A DNA stretch of 64,000 nucleotides from Terriglobales bacterium. GTDB lineage: Bacteria > Acidobacteriota > Terriglobia > Terriglobales > Acidobacteriaceae. This document shows positions 53,898 through 61,801 of this stretch, piece after piece; within the stretch, counting starts at the first letter, position 1; each line of letters starts with the position of its first letter. Under the pieces are notes generated by a model. That model was not told the origin of the DNA. It worked only from the letters and a program-made list of their open reading frames with translations, and made no database searches. A program made the position numbers and the translations under genes. The stretch covers positions 310,001-374,000 of the forward strand of contig JAOAPE010000003.1 of NCBI GenBank assembly GCA_025462725.1, written 5' to 3'.

Positions 53898-56717
53898 ATG
53901 CAGAGCTTCTACAGCCGATTCCAAGCCTCTGTCGACAACTTTCCCTCCCATATCGCTGTAGAACTGCAACTCGCTTCCCCAAGCACTGAAGTCATCGCCC
54001 ACACCTACACCGAACTCCGTACCATGGCAGAATCCGTCGGCAATTGGATTCGACACTCCAACATCCCGCCGGGTGCCCGATGCTCCATCATCGCCGCCAA
54101 CACTCCCCGATGGGTCGCCGCGTATCTAGGTATCATGGCCAGCGGCGCTGTCGCCGTCCCACTCGACACCGCATTTACTTCAAAACAAATCTCTAAGCTC
54201 CTACTCGACAGCGGCAGCACTCTAATCTTCACCGACGAAAAACAACTGGCAGACGTCAAAGACGCAGTCGCCGAAACCGGACGCGACATCCGCATCGCGC
54301 TTCTAAGTGCGTGCCCCACGTACGCGGAGTCCGAAGGGCGGAGCTTACGTGGGGCACCCATACACACTCTCGACGAAATGTTCGCCGCCGGTTCCACCGG
54401 ATTCATTCCCGCGCAAACTCATCCCCACGATCTCGCAGTAATCCTCTACACCTCTGGAACCACCAGCGACCCAAAAGGCGTCATGCTCACGCATGCCAAT
54501 CTAGACGCAGAAGCTAACTCTGTTTTCTCATTCATCCGCATCGACGACACCGATGCCATCCTCGGCGTCCTGCCGCTCTTCCACGCGCTCGCGCAAATGG
54601 CGAACCTGCTGCTCCCCTACTCCGCCGGAACCCGCGTCGTTTACATGGAGCAACTCAACACCACTGAACTTCTCCGCGCGTTGCGCGACCGCAAGATCAC
54701 TCTCTTCTGCTGCGTGCCGCAATTCTTTTATCTGATTCACGAACGCGTAATGAAGCAGGTGAAGGAGCGCAGCGGATCACAACAATTTGCATTTCGCATG
54801 ATGATGAGGACCGCGGCCCTGGGACGCTCAGTCGGAGTCAATCTCGGCAAGATCTTCTTCGGACAAGTCCATCGCATGTTGGGCACGCACATCCGATATC
54901 TAATCACCGGCGGCTCCCGCTTCGAACCCCAGATCGGACGCGATCTCGAAACCCTCGGCTTCGATATCCTTCAAGCCTACGGACTCACCGAGTGCTGCGG
55001 CGGCGCAACCGTCACCGGATTGCGTGACCGATTCACTGGCTCCGTCGGCCGCGCACTTCTCGGAGTCGAATTGAAAATTCTCCAAGCCGCACAAACCGAT
55101 TCAACCGAGGACGCTGATTCAGGCGAAGTCGCCATCAAAGGTGGCATCGTCATGAAGGGCTACTACAACCGCCCGGACGCCACCGCCTCTGTCATCAAAG
55201 ACGGATGGCTTCTCACTGGCGATCTCGGCCGCCTCGACAACACTGGAAACCTCTTCATCACTGGACGCCAGAAAGATGTCATCGTCCTCAGCAACGGAAA
55301 AAATGTATATCCCGAAGAACTCGAAGCCCACTATCTCCGCTCACCCTGGATAAAAGAGATTGCTGTGATGGGCATTCAGTCCCGCCCCGGCGAACCTATT
55401 TCCGAACGCATTCACGCGGTTGTCGTGCCCAACATGGACGTCATCCGCGAGAAGAAGATCGTGAACATGAAAGAGGTCATTCGTTTCGACATCGAAAACC
55501 TCTCCACCGAATTGCCCAGCACCAAACGCGTCCTGAGCTATGACATCTGGCAGTCCGACTTGCCCCGCACTACCACGCGCAAGCTCAAGCGATACCAGAT
55601 CAGCAAAATGGTCGAAGAAAAGCAAAACGGTGCCCCATGTACGCAAAGCTTACATGGGGATTCGCGCGGCGCGGAAACCGAGACCAAAGAACTCACGGCA
55701 GAAGAATCCGCATGGATGGCAAGCCCTGACGTCGCACTCGCTCTCGAAACCATCCGCGCTGCCGCAAAGCGAAAAGGCAATCACCTCCACCCCTCTGACA
55801 ATCTCGAACTCGATCTCGGACTCGACTCCATGGAGCGCGTCGAACTAGTTGTTGCGCTCGAGCAAACCCTCGGCGCGAAAGCCGACGAAGCACTTATCAA
55901 TGATGTGTACACCGTCCGCGAGCTGATTGAAGCCGTTCGCGCCGGCATCGGCGACGGCGGTGCCCGAGCAAAATCCGGTTGGGCGGAAGTCTTCGCCACC
56001 GAGACTACCGACCCCGAAGTCCTCGCCATCGTTGAAGACCGCCCCATCGCCACTCATCTCTGGTACGCGCTTCAACGCATCGCCCGCCCGCTCACGCGCT
56101 TGCTCTTCCGCATGAAGATCACCGGACTGGAAAAACTTCCTCAGTCCGGCCCATTCATCCTTTCTCCGAATCACCAGAGTTTTCTTGATGGCCCCATCGT
56201 CACCGCGCATCTTCCCTATCGCATCTTCAAAGATTTGTTTTACGTCGGCACCAGCGAAGTCTTCGGCAGCGGCTTGATGCGTCGCCTCGCGCGTTCGCTG
56301 AAACTCATCCCCGTCGATCCCGACGCCAACCTCGTTCCCGCCATGCGCGCGGGTTCCTTTGGCCTGAAACGCGGCAAGATTCTCGTCCTCTACCCCGAGG
56401 GCGAGCGCAGCATTGACGGCGAACTCAAGACCTTCAAGAAAGGCGCCGCCATTCTGGCCGCCTATCACAACGTCCCCATCGTTCCCGTTGCCCTCGAAGG
56501 CTTTCACAACGCCTGGCCCCGCAGCAAAAACTTCCAAGGATTCCACCACCTGCAAATTGCAATCGGTGATCCGATTTATCCGCCAGCTAATGCCGCTTCC
56601 CCCGAGGCCGCTCACGAACAGATAACCCGGGAATTACGCGACAGTATCTTTAAGCTATGGACGCCGCTCCACGCCAACAACTCCCCCGTGTTAACCAGAA
56701 AGTCAACAAATGCCTGA
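53898..56717 (+). CDS. Fused AMP-dependent acyl ligase, acyl carrier and PlsC-type acyltransferase
   Basis: The 939-residue protein has three domains. An AMP-binding acyl ligase covers about 10-570 (YTSGTTSDPKG 184-194, YGLTE 361-365, TGD 440-442, RKLKR 561-565). An acyl carrier domain lies at about 605-690, with the phosphopantetheine serine S644 in LDLGLDSMERVEL. A PlsC acyltransferase covers about 735-920 (NHQSFLD 758-764, YPEGERS 832-838). Likely role: activate a fatty acid, load it on the internal carrier, then acylate a lysophospholipid. E. coli Aas has the order acyltransferase then ligase, without a carrier. Two palindromic repeats lie in frame at residues 138-154 and 579-588. Confidence 0.88.
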   Translation: MQSFYSRFQASVDNFPSHIAVELQLASPSTEVIAHTYTELRTMAESVGNWIRHSNIPPGARCSIIAANTPRWVAAYLGIMASGAVAVPLDTAFTSKQISKLLLDSGSTLIFTDEKQLADVKDAVAETGRDIRIALLSACPTYAESEGRSLRGAPIHTLDEMFAAGSTGFIPAQTHPHDLAVILYTSGTTSDPKGVMLTHANLDAEANSVFSFIRIDDTDAILGVLPLFHALAQMANLLLPYSAGTRVVYMEQLNTTELLRALRDRKITLFCCVPQFFYLIHERVMKQVKERSGSQQFAFRMMMRTAALGRSVGVNLGKIFFGQVHRMLGTHIRYLITGGSRFEPQIGRDLETLGFDILQAYGLTECCGGATVTGLRDRFTGSVGRALLGVELKILQAAQTDSTEDADSGEVAIKGGIVMKGYYNRPDATASVIKDGWLLTGDLGRLDNTGNLFITGRQKDVIVLSNGKNVYPEELEAHYLRSPWIKEIAVMGIQSRPGEPISERIHAVVVPNMDVIREKKIVNMKEVIRFDIENLSTELPSTKRVLSYDIWQSDLPRTTTRKLKRYQISKMVEEKQNGAPCTQSLHGDSRGAETETKELTAEESAWMASPDVALALETIRAAAKRKGNHLHPSDNLELDLGLDSMERVELVVALEQTLGAKADEALINDVYTVRELIEAVRAGIGDGGARAKSGWAEVFATETTDPEVLAIVEDRPIATHLWYALQRIARPLTRLLFRMKITGLEKLPQSGPFILSPNHQSFLDGPIVTAHLPYRIFKDLFYVGTSEVFGSGLMRRLARSLKLIPVDPDANLVPAMRAGSFGLKRGKILVLYPEGERSIDGELKTFKKGAAILAAYHNVPIVPVALEGFHNAWPRSKNFQGFHHLQIAIGDPIYPPANAASPEAAHEQITRELRDSIFKLWTPLHANNSPVLTRKSTNA
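54311..54357. repeat. REP-like palindrome inside the acyl ligase gene
   Basis: GTGCCCCACGTA (54311-54322) and its exact complement TACGTGGGGCAC (54346-54357) form a perfect 12-bp stem around a 23-nt loop. It encodes residues 138-154 (ACPTYAESEGRSLRGAP), in an exposed loop of the ligase domain, and keeps the frame open. Confidence 0.85.
55633..55659. repeat. REP-like palindrome, second copy in the same gene
   Basis: CCCCATGTA (55633-55641) and TACATGGGG (55651-55659) form a perfect 9-bp stem around CGCAAAGCT. The pattern TGCCCCA-GTACGC...GCTTAC-TGGGG is the same as in the 54311 copy. It encodes about residues 579-588, at the hinge between the ligase and carrier domains. Confidence 0.82.
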
Positions 56718-56738
56718 GAATGCCTGGTTTTTCCACAG

Positions 56739-56754
56739 TGTTCCACGTGGAACA
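56739..56754. promoter_or_regulatory. parS-like centromere site
   Basis: TGTTCCACGTGGAACA is a perfect 16-bp palindrome that matches the ParB-binding parS consensus (TGTTtCACGTGaAACA and its known variants). It lies 22 nt after the ligase gene stop, in a 139-bp gap. TTTTCCACA, which fits the DnaA-box pattern TTWTNCACA, is 2 nt to its left (56729-56737). No parA or parB gene is in the window. Confidence 0.8.
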
Positions 56755-56856
56755 TTTCTTCGGATTTTTCGCGGATGTTTGTTGCTTACATACCTAAATT
56801 CGTAACGTCAAAACATCGGAACAATGTCACAATGCTACTTACGCCGGAGGTTTTAC

Positions 56857-58524
56857 ATGGCAAAATCTCGTCTTAGCGGAATGCGACAGGTTTCTTTTTT
56901 CGCTTTTTTCATTTTGGTTTTTTGCGCTTCGCTTTTTGCGCAGATCGAAATCGCTGGGCCGCAACAGCAGCGGCCACAGCGCGGCAACCGCGGCGCGGGT
57001 GATGACAAGATTGCGCGCGAGCCATCGATGTCGGCGAAGGAAAAAGCTGCGAACGAGCAGATGCAGCGTGACCTGCTGGCGCGCGCGTATGGCATGTCAA
57101 AGGATCTGAGCGAGAGCGACCGCGCGTTCCTGCTGGCGCGGCTGGCGCAGGCATCGACAAAAGTCGATGCGGAGAAATCGAAGAAGTGGGCGGATGAAGT
57201 TTTTGACGTGAGCGCCGGGCTTCCGGCCGACATGTCGCGAAACCAGAACGAGATGAATGCGATGATCGCTATCGCCGAGAACGATCCCGATCACGGGTTG
57301 CAATTGTTGCTGAAGATGGAACCTCCGGCGCCGCGTGATGATGGACGTCCGCAGCCTGACATGCGCTCCGGTGCAGCGATGATGTTGTTCCAGAAATACT
57401 GGCAGAAAAAAGGCGCAGACGGAATCGAGGCTTTGCAATCTACGGCGCGACAATTGGGCGAAGCGGGGAACTATCCGTACATGGCGATGACGCCGATCAT
57501 TCGCAGCGTGGGTCGCACGGACAAAGACAAAGCGCAGGGGCTCACGAATGAAGCGCTCGCATATTTCTCGCGGCGCACAAAGTCAGACATGGGCGCGCAA
57601 CAACTCAGCATGTTCTTGCGAACCAATCGCGAATTTATTCCATTGCCGATGTTGAAAGACATCTTGTCACAAATGGTGACAGATGCACTCGACACCAAGA
57701 ATGACACCAGGTCCAATGCGGTGCTCGCTACGTTTTCTTCAGGACGCGGGTCGGCGACGATGACAGGCGCAGCCAATCTAGTCTTGTTCAACCTATTGCC
57801 GATGATCAAAGAGATCGACCCGGAGTGGGCAAAGAAAGTAGAAGCGCAAAGCCAAGAACTGAAGGCGGCCGCGAGTCTAAATGACAACCAGGCCTCGAGC
57901 GGCCCTTCCACCAATCGCGTCGGCATCGTGATGGGTGCGCCGGGTGGAAACATGAATACCGCGAACATGATGGAAGAGATGAAGTCGCGAGAAGTGGATT
58001 CTCTGCTGCGCGATGATCCGCAGGAAGCGATGAAAGTCGCAGAAGAGATTCACGATCCGGTAATCCGAGCGGCCACAGATGCACGTCTCGCGGGTGAAGT
58101 GAACAAGACCGATCCGGCGAAAGCTGCGGAGATGGTGAAGAGTGCTCGCGAGGCAATGGCGCGCGCGACTGAACCGGGCGACAAGCTGCGAATCCTCGTG
58201 GGACTGGCGCAAGCGCAAGCGGCGATGAAAGACAAAGCGGGATTCAGCGCGACACTCGACCAGGCGTATGCGATGGGCGAAGAGTTGTTCCGCAAGTCGG
58301 TGGACAAAAGTCCTACTCTGCCGCTGATGGCGCGTCCCGGATTTGACCTGATGAGCCGGTTGACGATGGCGGGTGTGAAACTGGATTCGACGGCGACTAT
58401 CGCGCATATTGATAGCGTGCGCATGCCGGTGCTGCAGGCGTTGTTGCTGGTGTCGGCGGCGCAAGGACTTGATCCAGACGGACGGCCACAGGATGGCGCG
58501 TTCCGCATGATCATGCGTTCCTAA
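56857..58524 (+). CDS. Exported helical-repeat protein of unknown function
   Basis: The protein has 555 residues from ATG 56857, which follows CGGAGG by six bases; a longer frame from 56824 is less likely. A signal peptide (about 10-29, VSFFAFFILVFCASLFAQ) leads into a Gln/Arg/Pro-rich linker (PQQQRPQRGNRGAGD). The rest is helical with repeated short hairpins (RAFLLARLAQASTKV, AMIAIAENDPDHGLQLLLK, DLMSRLTMAGVKLD). It looks like a solenoid or TPR-like scaffold, family unknown. It ends 2 nt before the convergent xerC stop. Confidence 0.75.
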   Translation: MAKSRLSGMRQVSFFAFFILVFCASLFAQIEIAGPQQQRPQRGNRGAGDDKIAREPSMSAKEKAANEQMQRDLLARAYGMSKDLSESDRAFLLARLAQASTKVDAEKSKKWADEVFDVSAGLPADMSRNQNEMNAMIAIAENDPDHGLQLLLKMEPPAPRDDGRPQPDMRSGAAMMLFQKYWQKKGADGIEALQSTARQLGEAGNYPYMAMTPIIRSVGRTDKDKAQGLTNEALAYFSRRTKSDMGAQQLSMFLRTNREFIPLPMLKDILSQMVTDALDTKNDTRSNAVLATFSSGRGSATMTGAANLVLFNLLPMIKEIDPEWAKKVEAQSQELKAAASLNDNQASSGPSTNRVGIVMGAPGGNMNTANMMEEMKSREVDSLLRDDPQEAMKVAEEIHDPVIRAATDARLAGEVNKTDPAKAAEMVKSAREAMARATEPGDKLRILVGLAQAQAAMKDKAGFSATLDQAYAMGEELFRKSVDKSPTLPLMARPGFDLMSRLTMAGVKLDSTATIAHIDSVRMPVLQALLLVSAAQGLDPDGRPQDGAFRMIMRS

Positions 58525-58526
58525 AG

Positions 58527-59429
58527 CTACTTCGCTTTGGGATGGGTCTTGTCATACACCTGCATGACGTGAGTGATGGTGAGTTGCGTGTATCGCTGAG
58601 TGGTGGAGAGGCGCTCGTGCCCGAGCAGGTCTTGTATCGAGCGAAGGTCGGCGCCCTCTTCAAGCATGTGAGTACCGAAGGCGTGACGCAGAGTGTGGGG
58701 ATGCACGTCAGAAGGTAGTCCCATGCTGATGGCGATGTGCTTCACGATGCGGCGCACGCTGCGATCGGTGAGTCGGGTACCGCGTCCGTTGACGAGTAAT
58801 GCGTCGACGGATTTTTTTTGCTTCGTCAACAATGCTGCGCGCGCCTGCAAGTAAGTGTGCAGCGCAGATTCTGCTGAGCCCATCAGCGGAACTAATCTTT
58901 CCTTCTTCCCTTTTCCGCGAACAAGAATCGTCTCGTCTGACCAGTGAATGTCAGTGAGGTCGATGCCGACAAGTTCGGAGTTGCGGATGCCGCATCCGTA
59001 AAGGAGTTCTAGGATCACGCGGTCGCGTTCGGGAAAGGCTGCGGCTTCAGAGATGTCGCCATCGAGAACAGTGTTCATTTCTTCAATGGTGGGAACGCGG
59101 GGCAAAGTCTTCGGAAGCTTGGGTGTGGAGACAAGCTTCGCAGGATTCTGTTTGACGACGCCTTCACGTGCGAGCCATTTGAATATTGAGCGCAGCGAGG
59201 CGAGTGCCCGTGCGACAGATGGTTTACTCAAATCGTTTTGAAAAAGTTCGGAGAGGTACGAGCGGATGAGCAGGTGGTCAATTTGTTTCCACGCAATATC
59301 AGGTCCGACGAATTGCGTGAATTTGGCGAGGTCTTTTGTGTAGGCGGCGACTGTGTGCGGCGAGCAGTTGCGCTCGGCACGGAGGTAGCGGAGGAAGGCG
59401 GTGATGTTTGGTTGGAGCTTGGACTGCAT
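58527..59429 (-). CDS. xerC: Tyrosine recombinase XerC
   Basis: The 300-residue recombinase resolves chromosome dimers at dif together with XerD. The N-terminal core-binding domain covers about 7-95. The catalytic residues are all present: R149 (GCGIRNSEL), K173 (RGKGKKER), H245 and R248 ([13 protein letters not shown]), H271 ([11 protein letters not shown]) and the nucleophile Y280. Length and order are typical of the Xer family. A second Xer-type gene lies 215 bp upstream on the same strand. The two may be XerC and XerD, with assignment by best similarity only. Confidence 0.9.
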   Translation of the reverse strand: MQSKLQPNITAFLRYLRAERNCSPHTVAAYTKDLAKFTQFVGPDIAWKQIDHLLIRSYLSELFQNDLSKPSVARALASLRSIFKWLAREGVVKQNPAKLVSTPKLPKTLPRVPTIEEMNTVLDGDISEAAAFPERDRVILELLYGCGIRNSELVGIDLTDIHWSDETILVRGKGKKERLVPLMGSAESALHTYLQARAALLTKQKKSVDALLVNGRGTRLTDRSVRRIVKHIAISMGLPSDVHPHTLRHAFGTHMLEEGADLRSIQDLLGHERLSTTQRYTQLTITHVMQVYDKTHPKAK

Positions 59430-59507
59430 CCTCGTCAGAGTCTATATGCGACGACGGGAAAAACAAGTAAATAGGCGGGTTCAATGCGAAGGCAAAACCA
59501 TTCTAAC

Positions 59508-59620
59508 CGCGGATCAAAGAAGGATAAAAAAGGATAAGGCAAGTCAACAAATTGAACCCTAGCCGCAGATTAACGCAGGTGGACGCAGATCAAAGCCGTT
59601 GTCACTGCGAGTCGCGGAGT
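59508..59620. repeat. Mixed GATCAAAGAAGGAT and GCAGATTAACGCAGGTGGACG repeats
   Basis: The 215-bp gap 59430-59644 between xerC and xerD holds no gene. It carries CCGCGGATCAAAGAAGGATA (about 59507-59540), inverted relative to the copy at 51846-51872. Next is CCGCAGATTAACGCAGGTGG (from about 59562), which repeats a GCAGAT/GACGCAGAT core, and CGGAGTACACGGAGGA at about 59614. Confidence 0.7.
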
Positions 59621-59644
59621 ACACGGAGGAAGCAAGTTTTCGAG

Positions 59645-60619
59645 CTACTTTTTGCCGGCCCGCGGATGATGATTGCGGTAAACGCTCTTGAGGCGGTCGA
59701 CGGCCATGTGGGTGTAGATCTGGGTGGTGGAGATATCGGCGTGGCCGAGGATGGTTTGCACCGTCCGGAGGTCGGCGCCGTTTTCGACCATGTGTGTGGC
59801 GCAACTGTGGCGAAGCATGTGCGGGCTGGCGTGGCGTCCGGTCTTGGATGCGGAGTTAACCATTTGCCAGACGCGATTGCGAGTGAGCGAGTGAGCGCCC
59901 TTTGCGAGGAAAAGAGATGGAGATGGCGCTGTTCGCCGAGACGCCGATTTGCGGGATGCGGAAGCGGCGAGTGTGGGGCGCGCGGTGCGCAGATAGATTT
60001 CGATGGCGTCGAGGGCGGAGCGTCCGAGGGGGACGATGCGCTCCTTATCGCCCTTGCCGCGGACGATGACGCAGCCTTGATCCCGCTTGAGATCGATCAC
60101 GCGAATTCCAATAATCTCTGAGACGCGGACTGCTCCGGCGTAGAACATCTCAAGCATGGCGCGGTCGCGAATGGCGAGCGCTTCGGACAGTTTGCTGTCG
60201 GTGTTAGCACGCGGGGCTTTGAGTAATGCATCCGTTTCAGAACGCGAGAGCGCTTTCGGCAAGACCTTCCATTGCTTCGGCGAGTCGATGTTGAGAGTGG
60301 GATCGTGTTCGATTCGTCGGTCGAGGATGAGGTGCTTGTAAAGGTGTCGCAAGGTGGAGAGCTTGCGGGCGATGGAGCGTCCTTCGACACGGTTTGTAGA
60401 AAGTTGATCGAGAAATGCGCGGACGTCTTCGCGCTTGGCGTTGATCAGAGAGCGGTCTTTCAGGAATTCGGCGAATTGGGTGAGGTCGCGAGTGTAGGCG
60501 GAGATGGTGAGCGCGGCGAGTCCCTTCTCTACTTTGAGATAGGCGACGAATCCGGCGAGGATGCGCTCGTTGGTCACATGAGAATTATGGGGTGTTATCG
60601 GACGTGGTGGAAGTGGCAT
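59645..60619 (-). CDS. xerD: Tyrosine recombinase XerD
   Basis: The 324-residue recombinase has the catalytic set R165 (AGAVRVSEI), K189 (RGKGDKER), H267 and R270 (SPHMLRHSCATHM), H293 (ILGHADISTTQ) and Y302. The block SISTTQIYTHM is close to the XerD consensus. A Ser/Arg/Ala-rich insert of about 20 residues (TLAASASRKSASRRTAPSPS) precedes the last third. The N-terminus from ATG 60619 may be slightly too long; a GTG at 60574 is possible. It is paired with xerC downstream. Confidence 0.88.
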   Translation of the reverse strand: MPLPPRPITPHNSHVTNERILAGFVAYLKVEKGLAALTISAYTRDLTQFAEFLKDRSLINAKREDVRAFLDQLSTNRVEGRSIARKLSTLRHLYKHLILDRRIEHDPTLNIDSPKQWKVLPKALSRSETDALLKAPRANTDSKLSEALAIRDRAMLEMFYAGAVRVSEIIGIRVIDLKRDQGCVIVRGKGDKERIVPLGRSALDAIEIYLRTARPTLAASASRKSASRRTAPSPSLFLAKGAHSLTRNRVWQMVNSASKTGRHASPHMLRHSCATHMVENGADLRTVQTILGHADISTTQIYTHMAVDRLKSVYRNHHPRAGKK

Positions 60620-60627
60620 CGGAGGTG

Positions 60628-60672
60628 CAGTTGTCAGTTGTCGGTAGTCAGTAGTCAGTAGTCAGTAGTCAG
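60628..60672. repeat. Heptanucleotide tandem repeat (CAGTAGT)n
   Basis: Six 7-bp units (CAGTTGT twice, CGGTAGT, CAGTAGT three times, plus CAG) form a direct array just upstream of the xerD start. The same 7-bp rhythm with a different unit recurs at 19933, 44942 and 45873. Confidence 0.85.
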
Positions 60673-60689
60673 AAAAAGCAAACCTTAGC

Positions 60690-60785
60690 ACACGAAGGAC
60701 ACTAAGGTTTCACGAAGGACACGAAGGTAAGTCAAGAGCGAATGCATAGATCCTTCGACTTCGCTGCGCTGCGCTCAGGATGACA
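60690..60785. repeat. CACGAAGGA repeats and inverted GTCATCCTGAGCG copy
   Basis: Units CACGAAGGA, CACTAAGGTTT, CACGAAGGA and CACGAAGGT (60690-60728) follow each other directly. A copy of the GTCATCCTGAGCG family (60751-60785) follows, reading on the minus strand. The 265-bp gap 60620-60884 contains these and the heptad array but no gene. Confidence 0.8.
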
Positions 60786-60884
60786 ATCCACAAGAGACAA
60801 GCTATTCATCTATTTGCAGATGACTATTTGCAGATGAACACCATCAACTGACGATGCGCTCAGCTGACACTCTTACCTTGTCGA

Positions 60885-61619
60885 TTACTCCTCGTACTCA
60901 TCTGAGCCCTGGACCCAGAGGAAGGATTGGATGTCGATCATGTCTTTGGGCTTGAGGTCGCGCAGGTCTTTTTTCACTTGCGCGGCGAAGCGGAGCAATG
61001 CGGCGTAGGTCTCGAAGGAGGGTTTGGATTTGTAGGCGAAGTCGTGTCCGTATTCGCGGGCGGCGATGCGAGTGACATTTGGTTTCAGAAACAAATGCGT
61101 TTTGGGCTGCGCGATGAAGCCGAATACCGTAACCAGGGGCCATGTGAGAACGCGGGTCTGCTTGCGGGGCAAGGCCGCGACCACTTCAATCCAGTTGGCG
61201 AATCGTTCGCTGAGTTGGGATTCGCCGTAGAGGAATTCAAATAATCCGATGGCAAAGGCGCGTGCTCCTTGGGGGTCGCGGAGGGCGTCGCGTAAGGCCA
61301 TCTTTTCGAATGAAAACAGCAGGTTGGTGCGCGACTCGATGCGGACTGCACGGGCGGCAATCTCGGCGAAGTCTTTGCTACGGATGAGCGCGGCGAGTTG
61401 TTCGCGGCTGAGTTGCTCTTGCCATTGTTGGTGGGCGGTGAATTTGTATCCGCGCTCCCAGTCGTAGTAGGTTTCATCGGCGAATCCGCCGGGGAAAAAG
61501 CGTAGGAATTTCTTTTTGGAACGCAGAGCTGCGGGTGGCAGCTTTGAGGCAGGCGCGGGAGTGTCAGTGAAACGCGCGGTGGAGCGGGCCAGTTGTGACT
61601 CCGTCCGGGGATATTTCAT
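60885..61619 (-). CDS. Conserved hypothetical protein
   Basis: The 244-residue protein has no signal peptide or membrane segment. It contains FLRFFPGGFADETYYDWERGYKF and later NVTRIAAREYGHDFAYKSKPSFETYAALLRF, and ends KPKDMIDIQSFLWVQGSDEYEE. Widespread uncharacterised proteins share this layout. The strong Trp/Tyr/Phe content and conserved YDWERGYK block suggest a ligand-binding domain. Function unknown. It stands alone between repeat-rich gaps. Confidence 0.75.
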   Translation of the reverse strand: MKYPRTESQLARSTARFTDTPAPASKLPPAALRSKKKFLRFFPGGFADETYYDWERGYKFTAHQQWQEQLSREQLAALIRSKDFAEIAARAVRIESRTNLLFSFEKMALRDALRDPQGARAFAIGLFEFLYGESQLSERFANWIEVVAALPRKQTRVLTWPLVTVFGFIAQPKTHLFLKPNVTRIAAREYGHDFAYKSKPSFETYAALLRFAAQVKKDLRDLKPKDMIDIQSFLWVQGSDEYEE

Positions 61620-61801
61620 AGGAACTTAGGATGCGGAACCCTGTTTGCAGGTGCGCTGGATCGCGCGTGGTGTCCCTACGGGACTCTGATCCTTCGCTTC
61701 CCCTCCACAGCACCTACGTATTGTTAGAAATTACAGCGACTCCGATTCAGATATACTGCGTCGATAGATTTCATTTTTGGTTCATCTTGTAGGAGTGTGG
61801 A

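Noticed and set aside
60628-60785. Possible CRISPR array
   Set aside because: Units are 7-9 bp in direct tandem without spacers, and there are no cas genes.
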